Positions 1-11,278 are shown, counted from the first letter of the stretch. The stretch: 64,000 nt of DNA from Wurfbainia villosa (GCA_025175895.1 CM045989.1:126121272-126185271), one strand, 5' to 3'. Notes: a model not told the origin generated them from the letters alone. Numbers and translations: made by a program.

Positions 1-345
1 CTAATGTTCGAATCGGAGACGTATTAAGTCAAGAAGGACATCCTATTGCATATTCTAGTGAAAAGTCGAATGAGGCAAAACAACGGTATTCCATTTATAA
101 TAAAGAATTTTATACAATAGTTTAAGCTTTGCATTATTGACAACACTACCTCCTTCCACAAGAGTTTGTTCTATATTTGGTCACCAAGCTCTTCAATATA
201 TCAACTCTTAGCGAAAACTAAGTAATCAACATAGAAAATGGAATTCTTTTTTACAAGAATACCTTTATAATTAAACACAAGTCCGGTATTGAAAACAGAG
301 TAGCTGATGCACTCAGTAGAGTGGTATATCTTCTTTCTTCTATGG
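1..345 (+). pseudogene. Ty3/gypsy RNase H remnant
   Basis: Translating frame 3 from the window start gives a chromovirus-like RNase H C-terminal half: a GDVLSQEGHPIAYSSEK segment, then YNKEFYTIV, HYLLPQEFVLY and the closing HKSGIENRVADALSR signature near 277-320. RNase H degrades the RNA strand during reverse transcription. The frame is broken (TAA at about 124-126 after FYTIV, with further frame shifts near 190-250), so it is dead. It ends abruptly near 345, where sequence typical of the 3' end of a copia element begins, so two unrelated retroelements are joined here. The rest of the gypsy element lies outside the window or was deleted. Confidence 0.85.
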
Positions 346-878
346 ATATACAATGTTGGATATGGATTAGGAGAATTTTTTAGGGTGTGTATCGAATTTT
401 AAGTGAGGTGAAAGTTCAATGTTAAATCTTTGCCCTTAATTTCGATTGTTTAGTGTTTCTATAGGCTTAGGGACTCTCCAAGTACATTGTTGGTGCAATA
501 GTCAAGAGGGAGCAAGCCTTTAGGGGGAGGTTATCCATCAATGGGATGATGGATATGTTCTTCCTCATAGGGGGGAGAATTGGGAGAGTTTGAAGAATTG
601 TCTCTCTTTAGTGATATGAGACTTATCACTAAGAAGAGTGAAGGTATCCTAGATGTTTTTGGACCAAGGGGGGATTGTAAGATCTCATTGGGATATGAGA
701 CATTGACACCCTTGGAGAGAGAGCCTTTTTGATGTATGTCAAAAAGGGGAAGAATTGATGTGTGAGAATTGATTGAAGAATTTGAAATTTCCAATTTGGA
801 CAATTGGGAGGATTGGTTTGAGTTAGTGTTCTAACTCAAAGGTGTTTGATTTTTGTCAAATATCAAAAAGGGGGAGAT
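346..878 (+). mobile_element. 3' non-coding internal region of a plus-strand gag-only copia element (TRG-2)
   Basis: This stretch matches by eye the region just upstream of the 3' LTR in TRG-3 (about 14386-14813): the same order of a TTGGATATGGATTAGGAGA block, a GGTGCAATGGTCAAGGGGGAGC-like block and several CAAAAAGGGG tracts. No coding potential is visible. It leads directly into a polypurine tract and an LTR. The gag expected further upstream is not in the window; its place is taken by the gypsy RNase H remnant. Confidence 0.75.
864..878 (+). other. Polypurine tract of TRG-2
   Basis: The purine run CAAAAAGGGGGAGAT lies immediately before the LTR. The same tract abuts the 3' LTRs of TRG-1 (18478-18492, minus) and TRG-4 (53666-53680, minus), which fixes its role as plus-strand primer and locates the LTR edge. 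Confidence 0.8.
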
Positions 879-2435
879 TATTGGTGCAATTAGCCCAGGT
901 CACGATTGACCAAACTCGAGTTTGACTCGAGTAGTATTTTGATATTTGACTATGAGTTGACCATTGTTTGACAATGGGTTGACTATATGGTTGACATGGG
1001 GTTGACCATACAATGGTAAAGTCCAAGTCTTGAGTACTTAGCATGGAAAGTTCAAGCATGGGTCATAGCAATGGTAAAGTCCAAGTCTTGGGTACTTGGC
1101 AATGAAAAGTCCAAGCATGGGTCTTGACATTTGGAAAGTCCAACATGGAGTTGGCATGGAAAGTTCAAGGGTGTAGTATTGGCCGTAAATCCAAGTGTAT
1201 AGTCTTAGCGGTGAAAGTCCAAATCATGGGTACTTGGCAATTGGGAAGTCCAAGGTTTGATATTGGCGGCGTAAAGTCCAACGGTGGAGTCTTGGCAGTA
1301 TAAGTCCAATGGTTGGCGGCGTAAAGTCCAAGGGTGGGTCTTGGCAGCGTAAACCCAATATGCCTTGGCGATGATGACCAGCTTAGCATGATAATAGTCG
1401 ATGGAAGCACCTAAAGGCTAGCGTATGGATGAACAAGTCATGGATGACTTGGAGGGATCCGATAGGTGTAAGGCTGATGGAGGTGGCTAGAAGACTTAGG
1501 TCTAGGCTAAGGGTGGTCTAGCAAGTATGAGGCGGTAAACCTCATGGTTGAGGTATAGCAGTTGATTGTCATTATGGACTAGTCGACTAATCAAGTGTTT
1601 TGACAGTAGTCGACATTGGTGGAATTATGACCATGAGTCGTCGTGTTAAACTGCGACAAGTGGCCTTAGCGTCGTGCGAGTAAGCGATCGTGGCCATGAG
1701 CGATCGACTACCATGGAGGGCGCGATCGACTCATCGCTGGTGTTGTCGCGAGACGAGCGCTTGGTAGTCGACTGAGCAGTCGGCTACGGGCTTGAGCAGT
1801 CGACTGCTGGAAATGATAGTCAACTGTCAGTGTATCCATTGGCTTGAATGCCAACGTGGATCAAGTCTGTTGTGAGACAACAACACTGTTGGCAGTTGAC
1901 TGGGGCCTTTTGACATTCGACTGCCAGGCAGAAATCCAAGTTGCGTGGAGGCTTAAAAGGAGCTCGATGGAGAGGATTTCGGTAGTGATTTCTTAGGCGA
2001 TTTGCTGGTGTAAGTCAGGGTCTTCAAGTGCGGGTCAAGCGATCAACCAAGCAAGCATTTAAAAGAGTTTTTATAAAGTTCTCTTTCATCTTTTGTTGTA
2101 TTTCATTTGTAATTGCTTGTATTTTATAGTATTACTTTTGTAATCGCTTGTAAGAGGTTTTCTTCACCTCCGGAGTATTTTTTCAAGAAGGAGAGGTTGA
2201 TTAGTGGTGTTTGGCATCGCTAGGGCTCGTTTGAGCTCAATCCGTGGAGTATGAACCCTAAGGTTTCGAACCACGTTATATTATTGTCTCGTGTTTGTGT
2301 TTGTTGCTTTTTGTTATTACTTTATTATTATTTCCACTGCGCATAACAAGCCTTGTTGACAAACACGGACGAGTTCTGTCAAGTAACGAAAAAGTGCCAT
2401 TCACCCCCCTTCTAGCACTCACCGAAGTTCTTACA
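879..2435 (+). repeat. 3' LTR of TRG-2 (plus strand)
   Basis: The LTR begins TATTGGTGCAATTAGCC, with the canonical TG mutated to TA, and ends ...AGTTCTTACA. It contains, in order, a minisatellite of roughly 27-bp CCAA...TTGG units (about 1015-1375), a conserved CATGGATGACTTGGAGGGAT block, a zone of CAGTCGACTG-like palindromes (about 1560-1930), a TTAAAAGGAGCTCG TATA-region equivalent, and the CACCCCCCTTCTAGC end block. It stops exactly where the interior of the TRG-1 LTR resumes, so TRG-2 is inserted into the TRG-1 LTR. The AATAC after 2435 should be one half of its target-site duplication; the partner lies left of the window. Confidence 0.85.
1015..1375 (+). repeat. U3 minisatellite with CCAA...TTGG dyads (TRG-2 LTR)
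   Basis: About a dozen imperfect units of 22-31 bp, each containing AAGTCCAA followed 3-15 bases later by TTGGC. Equivalent arrays lie at 9907-10250, about 14814-14890, 17935-18390, 20980-21330, 24600-25060, 53290-53570 and 60360-60630. Confidence 0.85.
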
Positions 2436-3150
2436 AATACAATAACAATGTAAAGAAAACTTTACAAAAGATCGCTTTGAAAGCTTTGCTTGTTAGTTTC
2501 TTGGACGAGTTTGAAGGACCCTGAAATGCACCAGCATTTCGGCTCAAATCACCCCTAGAACCACTCTAAGAACCATGGCCGAAATTCTCCACGAATTGCT
2601 CCTTTTATGACTTGTATCAGGCTAATTTCACGCCTGATGATCGACTGCCCAAAGGCACCAGTCTACTGCCTACAGTGTCGTTATCTCACAACATACTTAA
2701 TCCACAATGGCATTCCAGCCAACTGTTATACCAACAATCGACTGCCCAGTCGACCATGGAAGCTTCTGTGTCCGTGTCCACCAGCACCAGTCGACTTCCA
2801 TCCATGGCAGTCGACTGCCCAAGGCCAGTCGACTAAAATAACCTCCAATCGACTGTCAGAGACACAAACTAGTAGTCGAGCCTTCAATTGACTACTGACC
2901 AGTTGACTAGTCATAATCCCAATTGACTACCAAAACTAACTAGGCTCCGAGTGCTTACACACTCGATCAGTCGACTAGCCAAAGTCATTAGTCGACTAGT
3001 ACACCTCAACCATGAGGTTTAACCCAAGTATGATCCCCTCATACTTGATAGACCACCTTTAGCCTATACCTAAGCCATCTAGCCACCTCCATCAGCCTCA
3101 TGCCTATTAGATCCCTCCAAGTCCTCCATGACTTGTTCATCCATACATTA
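2436..3150 (-). repeat. TRG-1 3' LTR, outer half
   Basis: Matches 23823-24600 of the TRG-1 5' LTR in the same orientation: an ACAATGTAAAGAAAACTTTA block, the CCATGGCCGAAAT block, CAGTCGACTG-type motifs, CTCAACCATGAGGTTTAACC, and CATGACTTGTTCATCCATA. It stops at 3150 with CATTA, the target-site copy made by the TRIM. The other half of the same LTR resumes after the second CATTA at 17918. Confidence 0.85.
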
Positions 3151-3348
3151 TATTAGTGGCTAAGAGATTCACATATCTCCACAATGACATGATATTGTCC
3201 ACTTTGGGCCTAAGTCTCATGGTTTTATTTTTGGGTTTTACCCAAAAGGCCTCATCCCAATGGAGATATCTTTTTATCTTATAAGTACATGATCTTTTCC
3301 ATGTCTTACCAATGTAGGACTTTGATTGTATTCCCCATACTCTCAACA
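3151..3348 (-). repeat. TRIM 3' LTR
   Basis: Begins TATTAGTGGC (TG mutated to TA) and ends CTCTCAACA on the plus strand. The neighbouring 3349-3362 (plus-strand ATCTTCTCCTCAAA) is a purine tract on the minus strand. Confidence 0.85.
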
Positions 3349-3517
3349 ATCTTCTCCTCAAATGAAGGACCACATTGAGACTCCCTGAAGCTTATCTGTC
3401 CTCGAAGGACTTCCTCTGCTTGATGTCCGATCCTCAACTCATCAGAACTTTCTGCCAACTGTTTGGTTCTCCTGACCCAGCTGGACTTCCTGCCAATTGT
3501 CTAACCCTTTTAGCTAA
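3349..3517 (-). other. TRIM internal region, left part
   Basis: Non-coding. It holds the TRIM polypurine tract at its left edge and two versions of a CTGGACTTCCTGCCAATTG-like phrase that recurs at 17563-17640 on the other side of the Athila insertion, showing that the two parts were contiguous. Confidence 0.75.
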
Positions 3518-4881
3518 TGCACGCGATCGCGACCTAAAATCTCACGATGGAAGCCATCGAGGACTCGAAGCGCGCGCTCGCGCTCAACGCCCGTATATGG
3601 ATGTCGTCAAGTAATAAAAGATTATCGATCCCACAGGGACTGGGATTCGAATATCGGTATGTTCAATGGTTTAAATTGTTCGGACGTAAACACTAAGAGG
3701 TTTTGACTTGTGAGGCATGTCGGTGGACTATACTCTATACGGTGTCACACGGAGGAGGAAGGGAGCATGTCGAGGTCTTCAAAAGTGAGTCTAGGATTTC
3801 AGTTTCGCTTGTGTGTCACAAAACAATGCTGTCAATTGGCGTTGTTTAGATGTTTAGCTATGGTTTTGTGGAAGAGACATCATACACTCTCCCGATGAGT
3901 CACCGCATCTACCGGGAGCTATCTCCACCTAAAAGGATGGGATAGACGGTATGAGGATGTCGAATCAATCCCTACGATGAACCATGTCCGGTTCCATCAC
4001 ATCCTTCTACCCACGGTTACAGGAGATCAGGTTTACCCCTAGGTTCCTTGTATAAAATCCCCTAAATCTTAGATATGAGGGATGTCAACCCTCGTATCGC
4101 CTAAGCACAGCAGGTAGAAAACCAAACATACATAGATATAGTAAAAACAACTACCAATTGATAAATTAAACTCAAAGGCAGAATTTAACATGAAGTAACA
4201 TTGTAATGTGCACACAAGCTACTCCCTAATCCTAGAACCGAAAGAACTACTCCATGTATATGAAGGAGGAATCACAAAGCATGTACATGTTCGAATACAT
4301 CAGAATGAAAATGTAGGAACAAGGGATTACAATGCTTTCATGGTCTTCTCTCCGACGTTGAAGTGCAAGGCGTGGACCTCTGGCAACGTTCCTCCTCCCC
4401 GTTGCGAGTTTCCGAAGGTTTTTAGGGCTTCGGTGTGCCGTCCTAGCCATCGTGCCTCCCCCCTAGGGTTTGGGCGGAGCCATCCTTATATAGACATCAC
4501 CTCGGACCGCTGCAAAATCCAGAAAAAGCCCTAGTCGTGCAAATCTGGCGGGCCGCCACACGACCGTGTGTTTCCACACAGCCAGGCCGTGTGCGACCCT
4601 GGGGTGGTTGATCTCACCCATTGGACATGACCATGTATAGCCACATGCCCTAGCCATGTCCCACTCTGCATCTAGCTACAAAATGTCCTTCTTTTGCTCC
4701 GAAAGTGTGCCTTTTTCACCCGAAATGCTAACTTGCACACAAAAGTACAAAGAACAAACCTCCGAACCAGAAAATAGGAATTGCATACCAAACAGAGTAA
4801 CATATGCATGAAACTAACATAAAATGTAGTGAGATATGAGCGAAAACTACTTCTAAAACCTTATATGTTTCGTTCATATCA
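3518..4881 (-). repeat. Athila-type 3' LTR
   Basis: Plus-strand TGCACGCGATCGCGACC...CATATCA, 1364 bp. It matches 16190-17557 end to end, including the blocks CCCACAGGGACTGGGATTCG, CACTCTCCCGATGAG and TACACGACCGTGTG-like hairpins of the CACACGGCCGTGTG kind near 4555-4650. Short ORFs inside it are shadows. Confidence 0.9.
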
Positions 4882-5843
4882 CTTCCCCCAGACTTAAATC
4901 TTTGCTTGTCCTCAAGCAAACCTCAGTGCCATGAAATTTAAAAAGACATTGTTCCATACTTAGCATGTTAACTAAATTTATCAAGTGGTATTTACAATCA
5001 AAGCAAAATAAATATGTTCTAGAGATTCACTAAGTTAGCTCCTAGTGCTCATGCTAAGCGAATCATTCTTAGCGGATGCTCGTTCCATGGTGAGTTAAGT
5101 CGTCACCCCATAGCTTTCCTAAGGTTTCTGGCTCTTAGGCACTTACTTGCCCAAAGCGAGGGTCGTTCCCTAGATCTAGCGTAAAGTCTCAAAGGCATGC
5201 TTCGTATTGAGAGAAATTGGTAGGTGTTTCTCCAGTAACCTAACTCGGTCTCAAAGGGGCACCTAGCCATTTCTACCTACGATAACTATTTTTTATCCCT
5301 CATAATCTTCTCTCTCTCTCTCCTTTTTTTTTTCTTTTCTTTGTTTTCTTTTTCATCTTTTTCTCTTTTTCTCTCTTTTTTTTTCTCACTGGGATTTTGA
5401 TTTTTCCAAATGGGCTTACACAATCCGAGCATCTCCAGTAACTAAAATGTTAAGCTTAGAGTCACCTATGGATTCCAAAGTACTAGACTACTGTGATGAA
5501 TCATAACTAAGTATGTACTATATTATCCCTTTCAGAATGTTCGACATGTGTAAGTGTAAAAATAAAACTAACCAGTGTAAGTCTAGAACATTCATTAGAG
5601 TGAATAAAAAAAATACCATGAGATAAATGAAGTTAAGCTACCTATGGGAACAACTCATGTAAGCAACTTTTTATAAATACTACTGAGGCAGCTTTACAGA
5701 TAACAAAAACTAAGTACTGAAAGAAATTCAACAACCCATGCATGAATAAATGAATGAAAATACCAGAAAAGAAACTACTTCTAGGAAACAAAACAAAATA
5801 AACTTTGGGGTCCTCCCCCCCAGACTTAAATGAAAATATGCCT
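4882..5843 (-). other. Athila-type polypurine tract and 3' untranslated region
   Basis: The minus-strand purine tract TAAGTCTGGGGGAAG (4896-4882) abuts the LTR. A second, similar tract lies at about 5813-5828. Between them is non-coding sequence with a polypyrimidine run of roughly 90 bases (about 5306-5396, plus strand), rich in CT and T stretches. No gene is visible. Confidence 0.8.
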
Positions 5844-7380
5844 CTAGTATGGTGGATGAGGTGGAAAGTCTGGGAGCCTCGGCATCTCTGGATCCTGGGA
5901 GAACCTGCTGCTGAGCCACTGATGCCACATGTACATGTGGTTGATCTGGGAGTTGGTGGATGCAGTGGTTGCCCGGTTCTCCTCCTCCCTGGCCCACTGT
6001 GCCTGCATGTGCTGCCGCATCTCCCTGCGGTAGGCAGCCTCATCCTGGCGACGAGCAGCCTCCTCCTGGAAGTATATGTGGGCTTTATCATAGAACTCCT
6101 CGGCCTGCTGGAAATGCTCCCGGAAGCCTTGGAACTCCGCCTGCGCGTAGGCGCTCTGCTCCTCCCATCGCTGCCTCTGCGTCTGTTGCTTGGTGTATAT
6201 GTCGTCGATGCGTGATCAGAACTCCGAGAAATTATAGGCCGACGTACCCGCATCCTGCTCAAAGGTGAAAAAATATGGTGGTGCAGGTGCAGACTCATGT
6301 CGGCATGGACTAGGTGGGCTCCTATGCATGTGTGGACTGGAGGGAGAGTGATATAAAGGTGGAGATATGGGCATCAATGTGGATGGTTCCTGATGTGGAG
6401 GGGACTCCACTATCAGGTCCAAGCGCTAGTTGGCGCGTGTAGTAATGGTGGTACGATCGGGGTTGGGGAGCCTAAGGGTCGTCTGATTTTTCCTTACAAA
6501 GCATAAGGAGTGTCCTTCTCTCACAATCATATTCATGGCCATGCACACTCCTAGGTCGATCCTAGGGCTCCCCTCTATACTCTCTAATCCAGTGTAATCG
6601 TACCCCATCCTATGACAAATGTGGGTAAGTAGGCCCCCTACATTAATCTCTCCTCGTGATGCTTTGCCCATCTTCACTAAGTGTCTGATGAAGTGGGACC
6701 CTACATCGATGCTACTCCTTTCTCATAGCATATCCCAGAGGCAAAACAACTCGCTAGCTCTAACTACACCGTCACTCTCCCCATGACCAAATATAGTACT
6801 GACCATGATGCAGTGGAGGTATCGGAAGACGGGATTTTGGAGGCACGATGCTTTGTCCCTAGAAGGGTCATAAGCGTACTCTCCCGTCAACTCGGTCCAA
6901 AATACTCGAGAGTTGAACACAATAGAGATTCTTCTCTCTCCCCCACTCGGCAAGCCAAAGCATGAGTTCCATTGGTGGAGGGTCCACTCATGCTCAATGT
7001 TAAAAAGCCTAAAAGTTATCCTACCCTCCTCGCTCTCTCTACTCGTTAAAATTTTCGGCTCTAAGGAAGTCAAAAATTCTAGAACTATCCTAGGGTAGGT
7101 TGAGTGCCTTATTCCCATCATCTCTTCCCACCCCATTTTTTGCAAATAGGGCTTGAATATCACCCAACAACCCTAAAGACTCTAGCAAATCTTCATCTAA
7201 GTACCTAGTAGCAGTGAGTTTATGAGTAGAAAGCATATTATATCTATCTCTATATTCATTATTGCGAAAAAGAAGAGTGGGTAGGGTGTTACCCTTCTCC
7301 GGAGCTTGAGGGGCGTCGACTCTCCTTGATCGTCGCTCTGAAGCACCGGATCGAGGTGCTACCTGCTTGGTCCTCCTCAT
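5844..7380 (-). pseudogene. Athila ORF1/plant-transposon-domain-type protein, broken
   Basis: Minus-strand pieces in successive frames: 7380-7093 (N-terminal basic segment, then a LLFRNNEYRDRYNML stretch), 7163-6723 (residues such as EFLTSLEPK, ITFRLFNIEHEW, HQWNSCFGLP), 6677-6426 (GEINVGGLLTHICHRMGYDY), 6422-6216 (proline/histidine-rich) and 6298-5844 (glutamine- and glutamate-rich, probably coiled coil, ending PRLPDFPPHPPY). This matches the family of large ORFs of unknown function found in Athila-type elements. At least two frame changes (near 7110 and 6240) and in-frame stops disable it. The function is not established even for the family; an envelope role has been proposed for some. It follows gag-protease on the same strand. 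Confidence 0.72.
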
Positions 7381-7859
7381 CCTTACTTCTTTTGTCTTCC
7401 TTTGAGGTTAAAAGTGCTTCTAGATGGTAGGGAAGATGAAACCACACAGCTAGGGCAAGAGCATTCGAAGCACACGATGCAAATGGGGTGAAAACACATG
7501 GCTTGCCCCTTTTAACCTCGTGCGATACGGCCGTGTGAAAACACATGGCCAGGCCCTTGTGCGCCTCAGGTCGGTCAGGCACGGCCGTGGGAAAACACAC
7601 AACCAGGCCATGTGTCCCCATTTCTCTCCCCGTTTTACGTTAGGGTTCAAATTTTCTCATACATTTTATCGTGTAGGTTAATATGGATTTTATTTTTGCC
7701 TAGTAAGGTTCTTTTCTAGTCCTAACTCTAAATGAGATGGAAATCAAAACTAAAATTAAATGAATGCATGCAATACAATCAAAGGAAAATCTAAAAATAA
7801 ACTTGGGTTGCCTCCCAAGAAGTGCTTTGTTTAAGGTCGTTTAGCTCGACTGCACTCTA
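7381..7859 (-). other. Spacer between Athila protease and ORF
   Basis: No gene seen. It contains a TTGGGAGGCAACCC-like stretch (minus strand, about 7805-7820) typical of Athila/Tat internal regions, and several CACGGCCGTG-type hairpins (7525-7620). The RT-integrase block that should lie here in an autonomous element is absent. Confidence 0.7.
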
Positions 7860-8315
7860 CTATCAACTCAGCTCTGAAGGTTCAATGAACCTCCATTCAT
7901 CCATCTCGGAAGCTTCATCTGGTGGTTCCAGCATCATTCTGTTAAACGTGAAGCCGTCGAGGTAGGGGGCTCTGTGCTTCGAAAGGCTGAAGAGGATGAT
8001 CTCCCCATCTACCTCCAGGGAGATCTAGTGTGCCTTCACGTCTATGCACGCCCCTACAGTTGCCAAAAAAGGCCTTCCCAGAATGATGGGATTCTGGGAA
8101 TTGGGTCCTATGTCCAGTATGATGAAGTTCGTGAGTATCACAAAATTCTCAATCATCATAGGCACGTGTGATAGAATGCCAACGGACTCCTTGACTGAAT
8201 CATCCCTCATACGAATACCAAGATTCTCTGGTTGGAGCCCGCTCAGTCCCATCTTCAGATAGTATGCATAGGGCATCACACTGATTAATGACCCCAAGTC
8301 CCATAATCACTGGGG
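7860..8315 (-). pseudogene. Athila-type aspartic protease, decayed
   Basis: The minus frame contains the aspartic protease active-site motif DLGS (about 8310-8300) followed by LISVMPYAYYLKMGL. After about 60 residues comes the second signature IILGRPFLATVGACIDV (about 8095-8045). These are hallmarks of the retropepsin domain that cleaves Gag-Pol. Downstream, AH at 8030 is followed by a stop, after which recognisable protease tail codons continue to about 7860. It follows gag with a frame change near 8300. Normally protease is followed by RT, which is missing here. Confidence 0.8.
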
Positions 8316-9778
8316 TCCTCAAGTTGTAGTAAAATCTTCTCTACAATTTCAGCTTGGTTAGATAGGGTGGTAATCATGGCTGCACACCCCTTGGCGAATT
8401 TACTACTCTGCTCCACTCCTTCCTCTTTAGCTTGACTCACCGGAGAGTTCTTCATAGGTTGCAACATGGTTTGGGCTATTTGGGCCACTTGCGTCTCTAA
8501 CATCCTAGTGTGACTTGCAAGGCTGTCAACGGTGACCTTCAAGTCTCAGAGTGATTCTTCAGACTTCTGATGTTGTCGACGAAATTCCTCATTGGCCTTA
8601 GTTTGGGTAGCAATGAAGTCCTCCATCATCAGTTCCAGTCTGGACTTCTGTGGTCGCTGCCCATTGCCTTGCTGCTGCCCATACCACCCTGATGGTTGTG
8701 AGTTTCTCGAGTTATTCTTATAAGAGAAATTTGGATGATTCCTCTATCCAGGATTGTAGGTGTTGGAGTATGGGTTGTTGGGCCTTTGGTCGTAGTCCCC
8801 AACCGCGTCACAGTGCTCAATCTGCTCCTTTGAGGTTCCCTGTCCTCCATAGTGGTCCTCTCGATATGCTACCGCTCCCTCTCCAAAGTCAATGGTCGTG
8901 CATGTAGATGAAGGATTCAAAGATTCAAACCGTCTGCTGAGCGTGTCCATCCTTACTGCCAGATGGTCTATGGAGTTAACAGTGTATCATCCCGTTGTAG
9001 GCGTAGATTGACCACGTTTGGAAGCCCATTGATAGTGGTTTTGGGCCACCTCTTCTATCAGCTCCTCTGCTTCCTCTATGATCTTATTCATCAGTGCTCC
9101 TCCTACAGAAGAACCCAGGGACATCTTTGTGGCGTACGTGATCCCATTGTAGAAGATGTGGATCACCAGCCACCTCTCAAGTCCGTGGTGGGGGCATTGG
9201 TAGAGTATCCCCTTGTAGTGATCCCAAGCTTCGAATAAGGACTCCCCCTCCTTCTGGCGAAAGCTCGTGATAAGATGGCGCATGTGAGCAGTCTTGCTTG
9301 TGGGAAGTATTTGTTCAGAAACTGTTGCTCACATTGCTCCCATGTAGTGATGCTCCCCGAAGGTAAGGAGTGAAGCCATGTCTTAGCCTTATACCATAGT
9401 GAGAACGGGAATAGGCTCAGGCAGATTGCGTCAGTAGGGACTCCATTCATTTTCATTGTCGAGCAGATTTCTAAAAATGCCTCAAGGTGCTGGTTCGGGT
9501 CTTCAATCGCAGCTCCCCCGAATTGACTCTGCTTGACCATATGTATAAGTGTCGGTTTTAGCTCAAAGTTATTTGCCGAAATAGATGGTCCAGCTATACT
9601 CAGCCTAAATCCTCTAGTGCTAGGAGTTGCGTAGTCCCACAGAGGTCGGCTACCTATGTTCACTTCGGATGTGGATTGATCCTCCATCCTTCGCTGCTCT
9701 TCTCTCCGGCGATGAAAGGTTCGCTCGATTTCTAAGTCAATCGGAATCAGGCCTTCCGATCCTAAGCGTATAAGCATA
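8290..9778 (-). pseudogene. Athila-type gag (capsid) gene, frameshifted
   Basis: Gag forms the virus-like particle that encloses the element RNA. The start is taken at the Met of MLIRLGSEG, just before an IDLEIERT stretch. The first frame (to about 9290) has FELKPTLIHMVKQSQFGG, EDPNQHLEAFLEICSTMKMNG, SLFPFSLWYKAKTWL and WEQCEQQFLNKYFP, the classic retrotransposon-gag core. The frame shifts near 9290 and continues with ITSFRQKEGESLFEAW and CPHHGLERWL (9283-8987), then a YNPG stretch followed by a TAG where Trp is usual (about 8743), and a heptad-rich tail (8542-8285). It has at least one frameshift and several stops. TRG-3 is inserted about 40 bp upstream of the chosen start. Confidence 0.85.
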
Positions 9779-9821
9779 CTACAAACCGAGCCACAAAAAT
9801 TAGGAGTGCTACTAATCCTAA

Positions 9822-11276
9822 TGTTGGTGCAATCGACCCAGGTCACGATTGATCAGGACTCGAGCTTGACTCGAGAGATGTTCGACAAAAACATATGATA
9901 ATGTGATTGTCATGGAAAAGTCCATGTCTTGGGTACTTGGCATGGAAAGTTCAAGTGGGACACTTGGCACTTAGGAAAGTCCAAGCATGGGTCTTGGCAA
10001 TGGAAAGTCCAACATGGGTTGGCAAGGAAAGTCCAAGCATGGGTCTTGGCAATGGAAAGTCCAACATTGGTTGGCAAGGAAAGTCCAAGCTTGAGTCTTG
10101 GCATTTGAGAAGTCCAAAGGGTTTGATATTGGCAGCGTAAAGTCCAAGCAGGAGTCTTGGCAGTATAAGTCCAATGGTTGGTGGCGTAAAGTCCAAGCGG
10201 AGTCTTGGCAGCGTAAGTCTAATATGCCTTGGCGGTGTAGACACCGTTAGCATGATATAGTCGATGGAAGCACCTGAAGGCTAGCGCAATGGATGAACAA
10301 GTCATAGACGACTTGGAGGGATCCGAGAAGCGTGAGGCTGACGGAGGTGGCTAGAAGGCTTAGGTTTAGGCTAAGGGTGGTCTAGCAAGTATGGGGGCAC
10401 CATACTTGGGTTAAAACCTCATGGTTGAGGTGTGCCAGTCGACTGGTGTCATGTGATAGTCGACTAGCATGAGTCAACTAGGGTTTGACTGCGGGAAGTG
10501 TCTTAGCAGTCGACTGCCAGAGAAGGGCAGTCGACTGATTGTCCAAGCAGTCGACTGATCTTGTGATCAGTCGACTGGTGCTCGGTTTTTCGAGCACAGA
10601 ATGGAGTCTGACTCGACTGCTAGGGTTAGCAGTTGAGTGGAGGCTCGAACAATCGACTGATGGTCATTGTCAGTCGACTGATGATGGATCCGTTGGATCT
10701 TTCCAGCATGGATCTAGCCATTGTCTCACGACAACAGTGGCATCAGTCGACTGATCAACGATTTCTAGCACAGGTTGAAGCTTTAAATGGAGCTCGTGAA
10801 GGAGGAAAACGCAATGGTTTTTCAAGAGCTTTTGGGGCGATTTGCTGCTGCAAATCAGAGTCTCCAAGTGCAATCCAAGCAACCAAAGATCAAGCATTCA
10901 AAAGAGCAATTGTAAAGTAGTTTTCTTTACTTACATTGTATTTCGTTATTGTAATTGCTTGTATCTATTTTTTATTGTTGTAAGAATATTTGTACGAGGT
11001 TTCTCCGCCTCCGACTTGTGTCGAGAAAGAGTATTTGTGATTAATGGTTGCGTGTGCATCACTAGAGCTCTTTAGAGCTCGATCCGTGGAGTAGGAACCG
11101 TTCGATTTCGAACCATGTTATATTCTCGTGTTCGTGTTTGTCTTGTTTCTTGTTATTGCTATTATCTATATTCCACTGCGCATAACGAGTTTTGTAGAGA
11201 CGAACGCAAATGAAATCCATCACGCTACGAATACAAGCTATTCACCCCCCCCTCTAGCTTCCAAGGATCCCCTACA
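9822..11276 (+). repeat. TRG-3 5' LTR
   Basis: TG...CA bounded, 1455 bp. U3 minisatellite 9907-10250; CAGTCGACTG palindromes between about 10436 and 10760 (at least seven exact or near-exact); AGCTTTAAATGGAGCTCG near 10781, where other copies have a TATA box; and a CACCCCCCCCTCTAGC end block. The two nucleotides AG separate it from the primer site. Confidence 0.92.
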
Positions 11277-11278
11277 AG

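Noticed and set aside
4208..4534. 108-codon ORF, repeated at 16884-17198
   Set aside because: It is part of the Athila-type LTR, so its repetition reflects the LTR pair; no start context or domain.
5306..5396. Polypyrimidine tract as a possible polypurine tract of another element
   Set aside because: It does not abut an LTR edge; the real tract is at 4882-4896.
9907..10250. Regular repeats that might be read as a CRISPR-like array
   Set aside because: Unit lengths vary, there are no unique spacers of constant length, and the array recurs in every LTR copy of a plant retrotransposon.
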